Source: Vishniacozyma victoriae (Eukaryota > Basidiomycota > Tremellomycetes > Tremellales > Bulleribasidiaceae). Taken from it: 64,000 bases of DNA. How positions within the stretch are numbered: position 1 is the stretch's first letter; each line of letters opens with the position of its first letter. The translations under genes were made by a program, and so were the position numbers. This document shows, in pieces, positions 13,522 to 24,359 of this stretch. The DNA lies in the NCBI GenBank assembly GCA_017654735.1, contig JADPYG010000088.1, forward strand, positions 2,542,001 to 2,606,000, written 5' to 3'. Below the pieces are notes generated by a model that worked only from the letters and a program-made list of their open reading frames with translations, was not told the DNA's origin and searched no databases.

Positions 13522-15109
13522 ATGCCTGGTCCACAGACACCTAGGCCACCTAGACCGCCACCTTCACATGATCCAAAGAAGAATCCTCTAGGTTACATTG
13601 TATCGAAATGGAGGGACTTTACCAGACAAGCCGAGACTGGTTCTATTGAACCCAACAATGCGAAGTCTGTGAGTATCGCCCACTTCCACTGCAGCCTCAG
13701 CTGATGGACAGATCCGAATGGTTCTAGCCCAACAGCCTCGGGGTGCTGTGCTCCAAGGCCTGTTGGCATTAAAGACGAATATCTTTGTCAACATGCATCC
13801 TCTCTTGGATCCTCGAGTCGAACATGACGGTCCACCCGCTCTGACGCCCGAGCAGTACGCAAGGGAGAACGCATTGGCTATTGAAGATTTGAAGGCTTTA
13901 TCGTTGAAACAACGGAATGCGACGTCACAAGCTGGGTCGAGTAATGGTGCGGGTACAGGAACAAGTCAACTAGGTTCATCACCTGCAGGAACACCGATAC
14001 CACAAACCGGAGGAGCGAGTCCAAACCCGACAGCGACGGGCTCGCCACGACCAGTCGCCAACACCAACCCACCTGTACCACCAGCTTCGAATCCACAGGC
14101 AATGGGCAGACCACCGATTCGCCCACAACCACTCCCAGAGGGCATGATGACTCTAGCAGACGTGCGAAGGATTCTAGCAATGGGCGAACCTCAGAGACAA
14201 GTTTTGTATCTTCGAGTATGTCCATCGCAGAGTGCTTGATTGCTTATCAGTAGTCTCCTGGGTTAAAAGAGAAATTCACGGCAGCCCTGCTTCACTTCCA
14301 AGCCATGTCGGCTAGAAACAACGAGGCTGCTGCAGCAAAAGCATCTGCAGGGGGCGTTCGTCCATCTACACCGGCACCTTCAACCGGTCCATCAACTCCT
14401 TCTTCGAGCCAAAACCAAAATCAAAACCAAAACCAAAGTCAAAATCAAAATCACCCTACCACTACGAACCAAAACGCTCAGTCCCAAAACCAAAATCAAA
14501 ATCAGCCCAGACCTCCAGCTCAACAAACCCCAGCTCGTCCACCACAAAATAACAATCCTCATGCGGCTACCCCTACTCCCAACCCAAATCCCACGGCGGG
14601 TATACCAAACCGACCATTCAATCTGAATCTACCGCCTCAGAGACAAGGATCGCCTATGCCTCCACAACAACCCCCACCACCTGTGGAGAATGAGAGGAGT
14701 AGACGGAAACGCAAGTTTAGGGAGTATGTGAAGGAGGAAGCACCTGGATTGGAGGTTGAAGTTGGGGTTGATCAGGTAAACTTGTTCCCTTAAGGAAGTG
14801 ACTGCTGACGACTAGATTGTCTCCGACTACCTCGACGCGTTCATCGATGAATCGGCAAGAGGAGCAATCAGGCTGTCGAAACACCGTAAAAGTGCCAAGG
14901 TCGAATTGAAGGATATGGCCCTCTTCCTTGGTACGTAGATGCTCGACTCAGATATGCTAGGCTGACACATAGATGTGACACACGATGTGAGATTACCGGG
15001 GTTCAACGTTCAATTACCACATCGTCAGCACATCTCTGCGGACACGGAGCGGAAGCGAGGTAAGGCGGTTGCGCCTCGGGCAGCGAGAAAGGGCAAAGAG
15101 GTCGAGTGA
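13522..15109 (+). CDS. TAF12: TFIID/SAGA subunit TAF12
   Basis: TAF12 is a histone-fold (H2B-like) subunit shared by TFIID and SAGA, pairing with TAF4 or Ada1. The histone fold sits at the extreme C-terminus: IVSDYLDAFIDESA, LSKHRKSAKVELKDMA and a final LPGFN, rebuilt across two introns. The N-terminal region holds a short conserved block (NPLGYIVSKWRDFTR and QPRGAVLQGLLALK), then a long disordered stretch with Asn-Gln repeats encoded at 14409-14505. The ATG at 13522 is the first true ATG in frame. The tail after the fold is basic. In fungi TAF12 is usually this long because of low-complexity insertions, so the size is unremarkable. Confidence 0.88.
14409..14505 (+). repeat. Asn-Gln-encoding low-complexity repeat in TAF12
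   Basis: Imperfect CAAAAC/CAAAAT units encode runs of Asn-Gln dipeptides, interrupted by a Thr-rich spacer. The unit is six bases, so expansion or contraction keeps frame and the tract is likely length-variable between strains. Confidence 0.75.
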
Positions 15110-15231
15110 GAGTATGATCAGCATAATTTGTATCACCAGCCACGAACCCCATGACATCATGTGTAGACAACATCAACCTTTGAGGCATCGAGAGTATCAC
15201 ACCCATACCCATACATCCCGGTACATACTGA

Positions 15232-17775
15232 CTACGAAGTACTTGAAGGTGTCTTCCTTAGCGAAAAGAATCCAAATCTCTTTTCAGCCTTGGTCCCATC
15301 CTCTTCATCATTCAATACAGCGACACCATTACTAGCATCACCAGTCTGATGCTGATCATGTTTCTCCTTCTGGGCGTCCGATTTGAAAGCATCGAACGCC
15401 GAGTGAGTGGGTGCCCTGGAAGATGCAGATGAAGAGCCAAATCGGGAAGAAAGCCAACTACCAGTCGTTGACCTTGATCCTGTTGCAGTGGCTGTGCCTA
15501 CTACACCATTACCCAGATCGGTAGATGATGTTCGTGCAGATGGACCTGGAACGGATTCGGCTCCTCTTGACCAACGATCCCGAGAGAGTGGACCCCACTT
15601 CAACGTCTGTTTCTCGATGGCAGATGGAGCAAATGGCGATGAATTGAGTGAATCGTTCGACGTAGTTCCTCCAGGATGCATGAATGAGAAAGCGACATTT
15701 TCGTTACTGGCAGTACCAGAGAACCACCGTCTCGATCCAGGTAAAGCGGGCAGGCCTGGAAGGATAGAAGTGTTGGTCGTGATAGCATTGGGATTGACGG
15801 CAGGAGGAGTGGTACTCGGGGGCAGAAATCGATTCAAAGCGGTAGGGGCATGTTCTGGTGATCTCCATGATTCGTCGCCAGAGTCCGAAGCCGAGTCGTG
15901 TTCATCGAGATCGAGGGGTGTCGCGTCACCTTCCAATGACCTGAACAGACCTTGGGGTAGGAACGAGGTTCCATTGGGCGAACTTGGATCAATCTCGACT
16001 TCTTCTTCAGATTCAACGGGCGGTTGAGCTCGAGCAGGGATATCTAGCGGATGGAACGAAGAATGGTTCCCAGGTCCGAAATCGTCAAACGCTCCGAGGT
16101 CGTTTTGATGATTCGCAGTGGTCGTCCTAGTCGAGCGGGCAGTATAATCTTGTCCGAGATAAGGCATTCCCGCTTCCGCCATGTAGGCGGCTGCTTGACT
16201 AGCCCATTGATTCTGACTTTGGTGGTGATACCCTTCCTGAGCAGCCGCTTCGTACGCGGCAGCCATCATCATCATTTCCTCCTCCGGCGTAGCCCTAGCT
16301 CCAGACTCCACAACCACCTTGAGCCTATCTTCTGCTTCCTTGACTTGATTCCCCAATTCCTCATTCCCATTCTCGAGAACCTCCAACTCAATTTCCAACT
16401 GCCCAAACTCTTGTTTCTTTGCCTCTACATTATCCAATGTTTCCACAACATGCCTAGCCCCATCTTCCTGAATTGTTCGTACATTCTTTTCACTCTGATC
16501 CATATTCGCCCGAGTCTCGACCGCACCATCACGGGCAGCTTTAATCCTGGACTCTAAACCGTCTCGAAGATTTTCGACGGCTTTGAGCTTCTTCTCGGCT
16601 TCACGCCGTCCAGATTCAGCTTGTCGTTTCTGTTCCTCGAGACTCTTGGTTTTGGACTTGAGTTCCTGACGCTCGACATCGTCTTCTTTACGGCGATTAC
16701 GAAGTTCTTCGAGCGAGGCAGCGAGTGTAGAGTCGGTAGATGCTTCGTGGATTTGTAGCTGAGACTGCAGGTCTTTCAAGGTGTTTTGAGCAGCGGCGAG
16801 GTCGTTCTTGAGCGAAGTGACCAGGGGAGAGTCAGGTGTATCGGTGAGTGGCTGATTGAGTGATGGGCGACGCGACAAAGATGGCGTAGGAGTAGGCTGA
16901 GCAAGAGGTTCGGCCGCGGTTTCAGGTTTCAGTAGTTTCGGTGCGAGTGGTAGAGGCTTTGCTAAAAGGTCAGTCATGTGTCACACGCCCGAACAGTCGA
17001 CGTACCAGGCAAAGAGTCGTCCTTGGAAGACAAAGCCTTCACATCCATAATCCCAGGCCTTTCCCTCCGTTTACCCTTTTCCCTTCCATCCCCAAGTATA
17101 GCAACAATCAACTCTGAAATCAAACTGATAGTCACCGGTGACCAATGCCCAAAGAATCCAATAAAGACTGTAGATTTATCCTTTTCCCTCTCCCTTCCTC
17201 TTTTCAAGACTGATAAAGGATCCGACATGGCCAAGAAGCAGGGTGACGCGAGCGGAGTTGCTATTCCTGTGGAAAAGAATAAATGTGACCGATAGAGTAA
17301 TGGCGGTGTACGTAGGTTTATTGATACATGGTTCGCGAATCTAAATGGTGTAGGGGCCGTGGATGAACTTGAAGGCGTCGATAGAATATTGGAAGGAGGC
17401 GTATCCAATTCGGTAGAATGATCCGTTGACGTGTTTAGCGAGTCTGACGTTCGTATATCGACCAAATGCCGTCTGAAAGAGAGTTCCGTCAAATGAGACC
17501 TGAATGAGCTTTCGTTCGGGTTCGAGAGGGCAGCTAGGAGTCAGTGGAATCCTCTATGTTTTCGACATACCCAGGAGGAGAAGGACCATGGCGATTGCCG
17601 CCCAGAATAGGACAGTCCGTAGATCATTCCCACCCAACAAGCCGCCCATACCACTCAGACTACCTAGACCATCATGTCCAATACCCATATCCTCCACCCG
17701 CTCAACGACCGGGTTACGGGTCGCGAACGCGTACAAGGCGTCCCGCGACCTATCAAAGATGGATCGCAGGGACAT
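15232..17775 (-). CDS. Membrane protein with long coiled coil, unknown function
   Basis: I do not recognise this protein. It starts at the ATG at 17775 with a short soluble segment, then a clear transmembrane helix (TVLFWAAIAMVLLLL). A second hydrophobic stretch (STVFIGFFGHWSPVTISL) lies about 130 residues on, followed by a basic patch and a Ser/Pro linker. About 150 residues of strongly charged heptad-like coiled coil come next, with LEEQKRQAESGRREAEKKL, then a disordered Ser/Pro/acidic C-terminus ending FGFFSLRKTPSSTS. Two introns link three exons. The architecture, N-terminal membrane anchor plus cytosolic coiled coil, resembles an organelle tether or scaffold, but that is inference only. 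Confidence 0.7.
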
Positions 17776-18275
17776 GAGTGATGGTGGTGTTTCGTGTCTA
17801 GTTGGTCTGACGCATCCAGTTGATTGATTTTCGCTCTATATATTTCGAGGCGACGTTCAAAGTCGGCGATATGCACAGATGCGATGTGCCTATGCAGTTG
17901 TTGATTGGAGCAAGATGGAGTATAGAAGAGACTATGTATGGAGTAGTGAGTCTGATTCAAAACTTAGCTAACGGGGCTACACTGTGTAAAAGGACACACA
18001 CATTCAGGGGTTAATAGGAGTATTAGTATTATTGATTAGTATTGCATTAGGATTTCAATCAGACTATTAGAAAATGAAAGCTAATAGATTCCAATGCCAC
18101 ATTCGCTAGTTTAGGCTTAAAACACCGGAGTAGCTCTTAATGCTCACATGGAATTGATTCCGGTTGAATCAACTAGATATCCATTGGGTACTGTACATCT
18201 CCTACACTAAATCATATAAAGATCAGACAAGGTAGGTAACTCCTCGTCCCTCGTTAGGCTAGACCTAATGAACAG
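17776..18275. promoter_or_regulatory. Divergent intergenic region
   Basis: This 500-bp stretch lies between two divergent start codons and should hold both promoters. The part near 18000-18100 is unusually AT-rich with repeated TATTAGTATT-like strings. No gene is supported. Confidence 0.4.
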
Positions 18276-18532
18276 ATGCCCGGACCATTATACAGAGACC
18301 CATGGGCAGCAAGAGAAGCATGGCGTAAATCACCAATCTTTTCAAACCGCGCAATGTTCAGGTATGTCTTAATAGACCGTCAGGTCGTCGACTAGAATGG
18401 GACTGATTGGATAGGAGCATGTTCCCTGGACTCGGCACAGCGATCGTAGCATTCACCGCATATGTCATCTACGACGATTTCATCGCTGCTAAACCAAAAC
18501 ACGATTCGCATGGTCACGGAGCAGGGCACTAG
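18276..18532 (+). CDS. Complex I B12 subunit (NDUFB3-like)
   Basis: This small protein of 67 residues comes from two exons joined over an intron at 18362-18414. It begins MPGPLYRDPWAAREAWRK, and DPWA(R)REAWR is the signature of the NADH:ubiquinone oxidoreductase B12/NDUFB3 accessory subunit. One transmembrane helix follows (FPGLGTAIVAFTAYVIYDD), then a short His-rich tail ending HDSHGHGAGH. The subunit belongs to the membrane arm of mitochondrial complex I. Its presence agrees with a strictly respiratory basidiomycete rather than an ascomycete yeast lacking complex I. Each exon is too short to be seen by a simple open-frame scan. Confidence 0.82.
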
Positions 18533-18702
18533 GTTGTGATTGGATGTAGGACTTTCTGGGGATGAGGCGCATGTATCACTACTGGAATCTTTCGACTTGG
18601 CATCTCTCGATTGCCTTCGAGGATTCGCACCACGTCAGATAGATCGGAGACGCAAAAGGATCATTCAGAATGGCGGATACATCTCAGCGTGCAGCTGATA
18701 CA

Positions 18703-21700
18703 CTACCTCATCCTACTACCAACCGCTGCCCACCTCTCGCCGATTTCCGAGATCTTGACAACAACCCCAGCAGCAGTCGCCTTGACCTTGCCCTCTCTCA
18801 TCCCACCCTGTCCGGCACTGACCTTCCCACCTTTACTTTCAACTTCAAATATCCCCGTCGCCCATTCTCCCGCAGCGAGCACAAGCTCAGCTTTATCAAG
18901 TGCCAATGCCCGCCCTTTATCTAATTCCACAGAAACGTCTAGTGAGACTAGGGCCAGCTCTAGAGCTGCCGCTAGGACTTGCGCCTCTGTTTTTGAACCT
19001 TCCTCAACACCTTTCGTGTCGAGGTCGGTGATCATAGGATTGTTGGAGGGGGTAGCGAGATGTCTGGCTCCGATCGTTACCCCCAATTCTATCGCTTCGG
19101 GAGCTAGGACCGAAAGGAACACTGACGAATGTCGAGCGGCGTGAATGAGGAGAGAGAGGGTCATGAGCATTTTCTCAAGTGCCATGGCCGATAAAATCAT
19201 TCCAGTTCCTGCTCCTCTGTATCGATCTCCGGTATTTATGGCCCTCGCCTCTCTAGTCGAAGAATCTTGAAAGTACTGCCAGAATCGATTGATGAGGGGC
19301 ATGATAAAGTACTCTGCCGCAACATCTTTGAACGGCATGATCGGGGCCTGAGCCGTTGGGGTAGAAGTCATTTCCCGATCCGCCCTAGACCCGACCTCGG
19401 CGACTTTCGTACTCTTCCCAGGCCCAACGCGGAGTTTCTTCTCCCTTGCCAACTCCGGATACTCTTCAGCCCTTTTTGCACTTTTCCTCAACATCATATC
19501 CCTCACCCCAGAAACAGCTTGCTCTAATTGATTCTGGTATTGATTCTCGGGAATATCGTTAGGTCCGATATATTTCTGATGAAGAGCCGGTGGGAGCATT
19601 TTAGTTGGGAAATCGAGTCGACGGTGGGAGTTTATAAGTTGTGGAGTCGAGAGACCTGATAATTCCCTTGCGCCCATTGCTATCGCGGTGAGGAGAATTG
19701 ATTTCTGCTGCAGAGAGTATTGTCCTTCGAAATATTGTTCAATCAGGAAGCTGCGCTGTCAGTATAGCTCACATCCATGACGGTGGACTTACGGAGCGAC
19801 CTGCCGCGGGGCAGAGGCGACAAGAGCATTCATCAGGCCTTGTCTTGTATCGTCAAAGTCTTCGAGGTTGTATGGGTTGTTGAGGCCGATGGTCACTGTA
19901 GCAAGATTGACCGCGTTCTCCGCTACAAAGTCAGCGTCGCCACCGTCACTCAGACAATGTAGGTGGACATACACAGCTCAGTCCCGAACGATCGTTTAGC
20001 CCTCACCAGCCCCTCACCCCACTTGAGACCCATCTCGATATATTCCGGCTTCTCCCTGTCCTTGAGAAGCATGATCAGTTGCTGAACATAAACAGGTCTT
20101 GAAGCTTTCTTATTCTGAGCCGAATCAAGCGCTAATGTCGGATCAGCAGCGACTTCCTCTAAATACGAGGGTGTTGGGGACGGTGATCGAGATGAGGATG
20201 GGGATTGGGGTGCGTAGCCTTCGAGGGGATCTGCTTCCTGGTCTGGATCTAGCATTACGATTTTTGGTTTGGGCTTGGATTTCGATTTCGGTTCCTTGGT
20301 AGGACGAGGTTTAGTTTCGGCTCGACCCCTGTGCATAGGAGCAGAGCGTGGGTCTGGTGCCGAATCTGGAACATGGACCTGATCCCAGCCTAGAAGCCAT
20401 TTCTCTCCAGTCGGATCCTCGGAGAGTGGTAGATCCAGATCATTCACACCAACACACTCCCTCAATCTGCGACATTCCTCCTTCCCTTCACCCTCCCCAC
20501 CCCACATCCCCTCCCCGAATTTCAATCTCTTTGGCCCCCTTGACGTTCGAGGTTGTTTCTCGCTTTCAGAAGTCTCGAATCCAGCTTGAAGTTCTGCCAT
20601 TTCTTCTTCCTCTGTTTGGGCGTCGTTATCGTCGCTTTCGCGGATCGTCAATTCGCTGAGGATTTCGGCTACTAACATCCCAAGTCGGCGGACTTTTGGG
20701 TCGGGATGGGATAGGAATGATTGAATTGCTATCAGGAATTCGGCTCGATGGGAGAGACTTGTCAAGTATGGATCGTAGGCGGGGAAGAGGGAAAGGGAGA
20801 GGAGGAGCAGGTGGGTCAAGTCTGGAGTCAGCCTTGACATGTGAACTGACGTACGGTACTGCTGTGAATAGAGGGCGAACTTGATAGATTTAGGATCTGT
20901 CCAAAGGCGAGTGACCACCTGAACGAACTCTCGGCGTTCTGCATATCAGCTGAGCTTCGAGATTCACTCGGCATACGTACCCGCTGGTCTCCCTGACCTG
21001 ACCCAGCCGCATACGATCCTCGCAATCACATGTTCCTGGACATTGATCGAATCCACCAAAGTCCGCTGAGCAGATACAGCTCTCATAACAGCCACCCAAG
21101 CTTCTCCCCCAGCCTCAGCTTTCCCAATGATCAGCCCCAAGATCTGTACAGCTCGATGAACATCCTCATTCGGCGTCCCGGGCTTGACGGCACCGATTCG
21201 GAAAGAGAGATGTTGTAATAGCGAACTGACAAATGCCGAGAGGGTCGATGCGGGTAGGGGAAGGAATATGGATGGCAGGAAAGTTGCCGGATATGGAGGT
21301 AAAGGGGATGAGGTCGGAGGGTGGAGATGTGCAAGGAGAGGGGGCAAGAGTGGAAATAACAATGACGGTTGGCGGGAATGCTTTTGATTTGTAGGTGTTT
21401 TGAGCATTCCAAGGGTAGTCAGGCGTTCTAGAACAAGACGTATTCTATCAGCTACCCCTGTTATATCTGAGCCGTGCACCACTCTCGACAGAACGAGCTT
21501 ACCTGGAGTGGGAGACATTGATAGCTCATACATGAGGTTCTCCTCCTTGACAATCAGGCTATCAAAGTATGTTCTGGTAGTCAGCCCACGAATCTCCAAT
21601 GCCATGTCACAACTTACCTGGGTACCAGGCTCTCCTGAATATCCCCAATCCAACCATCCACTTTCCACCTCCCGACTGCATTTGCAGCTTTAGCAGGTAT

Positions 21701-22258
21701 CCCAACGAGACTCCTAGTGACTTCTTCCCATATCAGTTCCTCTGGTCCAAGCCTTCCTTTCTCCCTTTCCTCTACACCAGACCAAACGGCCCAATACATT
21801 TCGTCAATCCCATACTCCCTATTCAACCGATCAAGGATCTCCAGGAGGAATGTACGTGATGGTATAGGTAAGTCGGGGATCGATGCAGTTGTCGATGGAG
21901 CGTTTAAAAAGGGCGGTAAGGTGAGATAGGAGGTTAAAGCGATCCATCTCGAGATTCGAATCCCTGCTGCTTCCCTCTGCGGAACGAAGAACGAACGTAG
22001 TACTTCCACTTGGGAGTCGTCAAGAGTATGTAGGTAGTTCGGCACTGTATTTGTCAAGATGTGAATCTGTATAGAGGGCAGGAATCGCTGTAGAGCTTTC
22101 CGAGCTGGTTCTAAGGATGAAGTCGACGGCCCGGTGTCGTTATATATATCGTCCAGACATGTTGTGAGGAGGTTGATGAGGGCCTCGATATCGGGCCGAG
22201 TCGTTCGGAGCGTATCTCTCAGATGCTGTAGAGCTTGAGAGGGTGTGTTTATAGTCAT
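18703..22258 (-). CDS. TEL2: Telomere length regulation protein TEL2
   Basis: TEL2 works with TTI1 and TTI2 as an Hsp90 co-chaperone that stabilises PIK-like kinases such as TOR, ATM/Tel1 and ATR. The N-terminal half is alpha-helical repeat without short motifs. The diagnostic conserved domain lies in the middle, starting PKIVMLDPDQEADPLEGY. It continues through PVYVQQLIMLLKD, the ENAVNLATVTIGLNNPYN-like strand and FLIEQYFEGQYSLQQK, ending in ILLTAIAMGARELSGL. The C-terminal part is again helical. The ATG at 22258 starts MTINTPSQALQHL; an open frame extends upstream but has no ATG. There are about six introns. The start is 98 bp from the divergent CFAP20-domain gene. Confidence 0.88.
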
Positions 22259-22356
22259 TATATATTGCGCATTGGTGAATGATGGTATCAACAATGGAAT
22301 CGAGTGGTCGGAATTCTGAAATCTCAATCTTGAATTCTAATCTTATCTTTCCGACC
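22259..22356. promoter_or_regulatory. Very short divergent promoter, TEL2 / CFAP20-like
   Basis: Only 98 bp separate two divergent start codons, the tightest such spacing in this window. The promoters probably overlap the neighbouring 5' UTRs or coding sequence. Confidence 0.45.
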
Positions 22357-23261
22357 ATGGCTACTCTACTATCTTCCGCCGTCCAGGTAGGTCATACCAA
22401 TTTGAACGATGCATAGCTGATATCAAGCCACCTCTCCTGACTCTTCTCTCATCCACATCGCAACCAGGAATCTCACCGCTGTTTACGACACATGTCGACC
22501 CAGAAGACCCAAATTTATCATTCATCACTACTACCGACGACTCCCAGGCGAGTAGTTCAAAGAGACGTACATTCGACCATCACTACATTGGTCAGGGTAC
22601 AAAGGGCAGTGTAGTGGGTCAAGTGATACATATACAGTCACCTAGGCCTACTCGTACATACATACAAGCTGGGGGTCATGGGAAGGGGAAAGGTAGAGAG
22701 CAGGCATTACCATTGGGTATCGAGCTGCCATGGGTCGGGATACAGATCAAGAGGCTGGGAAATAGGGGGATAGCTCTGGAATTTGGAGTCAGGGATACAA
22801 AAGGCGTAGAGGGAATCATCAGACTATCGAGCTATAAAGTAAGTTACCCTTCTAACCAGAGCTGATTGCCAGACCACGCCGACCAGTCTACCTCATCGAT
22901 CAACACCCCTGATACATCTTCCCCTGAACTTGCCTAAACAAGATCAACATACTCTGACCCCATGGCTAGATATCAAGCTCAATCTTGCATCTCTCATCCC
23001 CCTCTTCAAGGCACTCCCTCAGAACTCTTCGGACTCGAATAAAAGGCAAAAGCTGGATACTGCCCTACCTAGCGGATCTTTCGGGCAAATCACGTACGTG
23101 AGGGTATACGCAAACTGTCGATTGAGGAGGATATGGTTTGTGAGTAGCCTATGCCCACGACTTGCCGAGCTGACAGGCAGAGCGCCGATGGAGAGAGAAC
23201 ACTTGATCAAGCTGGGGTCAAGGATGAGTGGGCTTTATATGCTACTTCAGACGCAAGCTAG
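22357..23261 (+). CDS. CFAP20-domain protein
   Basis: Four exons were joined over introns at 22387-22427, near 22839 and near 23139. The product ends with the core of the CFA20 domain: TTPTSLPHRSTPLIHLPLNL, TPWLDIKLNLASL and ITYVRVYANCRLRRIWFS. These match the CFAP20 block with VQIHANCRIRRVYFS and its preceding WN-x-IQ-x-NL strand. The N-terminus (PPLLTLLSSTSQPGISPLF) matches the domain's first strand region. A 15-20 residue insertion (NSSDSNKRQKLDT) lies in one loop. CFAP20 is a microtubule inner protein of cilia and also a nuclear protein in animals. This fungus has no evidence here of flagella, so the role is unknown. The last acceptor was chosen to keep FSADGERT in frame. Confidence 0.75.
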
Positions 23262-23401
23262 CATATGCATAGTCATAAAGGTCATCAGAGGTCGTTACTA
23301 CTGTATTCGTAGGTATAATTATACAATCGTTCAAAGGTCGTCGTGTATCGTGGGTCGTCAAAGTGTACAGATCGTTTAGTCGTAACATAATCATTGGGAT
23401 C

Positions 23402-24001
23402 TCATGTCCCGCCATCCTGTCTCCGTCCGTCGTTTCTTGATCGTCCATTGCCATCCCCCTTCTCCTGCTCCTGCAACCCACCAATCCGACTATTCCGCTT
23501 GGACCGTCTTTCCATATCCTCAAAATCTGTCCGTACCAACTCCCAATCCCCTTCTACCAATCTCGTCTTTTTCAATTTCCTTCCCTTTCCACTACTACTT
23601 GTCCCAGTTCCAGTAAACGCAGAGCTCCTTTCAGCAAGAACATAAGCTCTATCAGGTTGCCTGATTCCTCCTAGTCCGTACTTCATCCCCAGACCTAGTC
23701 CATCGAAAGCTACCCCATCGGCTACTGTCATTGGTAATTGAGGAGCGGTTGAGGTTGTTGATTCCGACACTGTTTTCGAGTGGGCATGGGAGTAGGTTGG
23801 ACTTTCTAATTGGCGATAAGGTCCTGTAGCATTGCGGTTCGAGTCGGCGAGTGGGTGTGGTCTGAATCGCGATTCGGCTGCAGGTGGTCGTGGGTACTTT
23901 GGTGCCAAGGGATATGGGTGCGAGATGACTTCGGGTGATATAACAGTTTTACGAGGGGAAGAGCAAGGGCATAGGATTAGCATAGATTGAAATAGTCCCA
24001 T
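23402..24001 (-). CDS. Small disordered protein with predicted N-myristoylation/palmitoylation
   Basis: I do not recognise this single-exon protein of 199 residues. Its start MGLFQSMLILCPCSS has Gly2 and Ser6, which fits N-myristoyltransferase substrates, with Cys11 and Cys13 nearby as palmitoylation candidates. This resembles the SH4-type membrane anchors of fungal signalling proteins. The middle is Pro/Ser-rich and contains a short glycine-rich block (GLGLGMKYGLGG). The C-terminal third has basic patches around LKKTRLVEGDWELVRTDFED and an Arg/Asp/Gly-rich tail. The gene is convergent with the CFAP20-like gene, 140 bp apart. A spurious frame cannot be excluded, but the good ATG, length and Trp-containing block argue for a gene. 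Confidence 0.6.
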   Translation of the reverse strand: MGLFQSMLILCPCSSPRKTVISPEVISHPYPLAPKYPRPPAAESRFRPHPLADSNRNATGPYRQLESPTYSHAHSKTVSESTTSTAPQLPMTVADGVAFDGLGLGMKYGLGGIRQPDRAYVLAERSSAFTGTGTSSSGKGRKLKKTRLVEGDWELVRTDFEDMERRSKRNSRIGGLQEQEKGDGNGRSRNDGRRQDGGT

Positions 24002-24359
24002 CCGGTATAGCGTAAATATCTCGTTTCAAGTGTCTAATTGACTTTGTGTTCGATCTCGGTTCTAGAAGATGAAGTCGAAGAGGGAGGCGATGCAGGATAC
24101 TGGTAATGTCGTTATATAGATACAGATTGATATTGATATATATGATGTACAGGAGTAATTGCAGAAAATGTGAAAGGAATGACAAGTGATGGACGATAAT
24201 CGCGTCCTTTCAGGTGCTCGTCAACAACATCTCATGTCTTGGAAATTGGATCATTCATTTCATTCCATTATTATACTTATTACTATTATTCAAATTATAG
24301 ATCTCCTATCGTACATATTACACTGGTTCTTGGGTGCTCATTAGATCGATTCAAGAAGT
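24002..24359. other. Intergenic, AT-rich
   Basis: This holds the promoter of the small lipidated-protein gene on its left and the 3' end of the first SUR7-like gene on its right. The part near 24240-24300 is rich in TTAT/ATTA strings. No gene is seen. Confidence 0.4.

Noticed and set aside
15407..16027. Long plus-strand open frame opposite the coiled-coil gene
   Set aside because: It is antisense to a well-supported exon and lacks any motif or start context.
17461..17510. A 27-nt candidate intron (GT...CTTTCAG) in the unknown coiled-coil gene
   Set aside because: It is too short for this genome, its length is a multiple of three, and reading through it gives no stop, so it is taken as exon.
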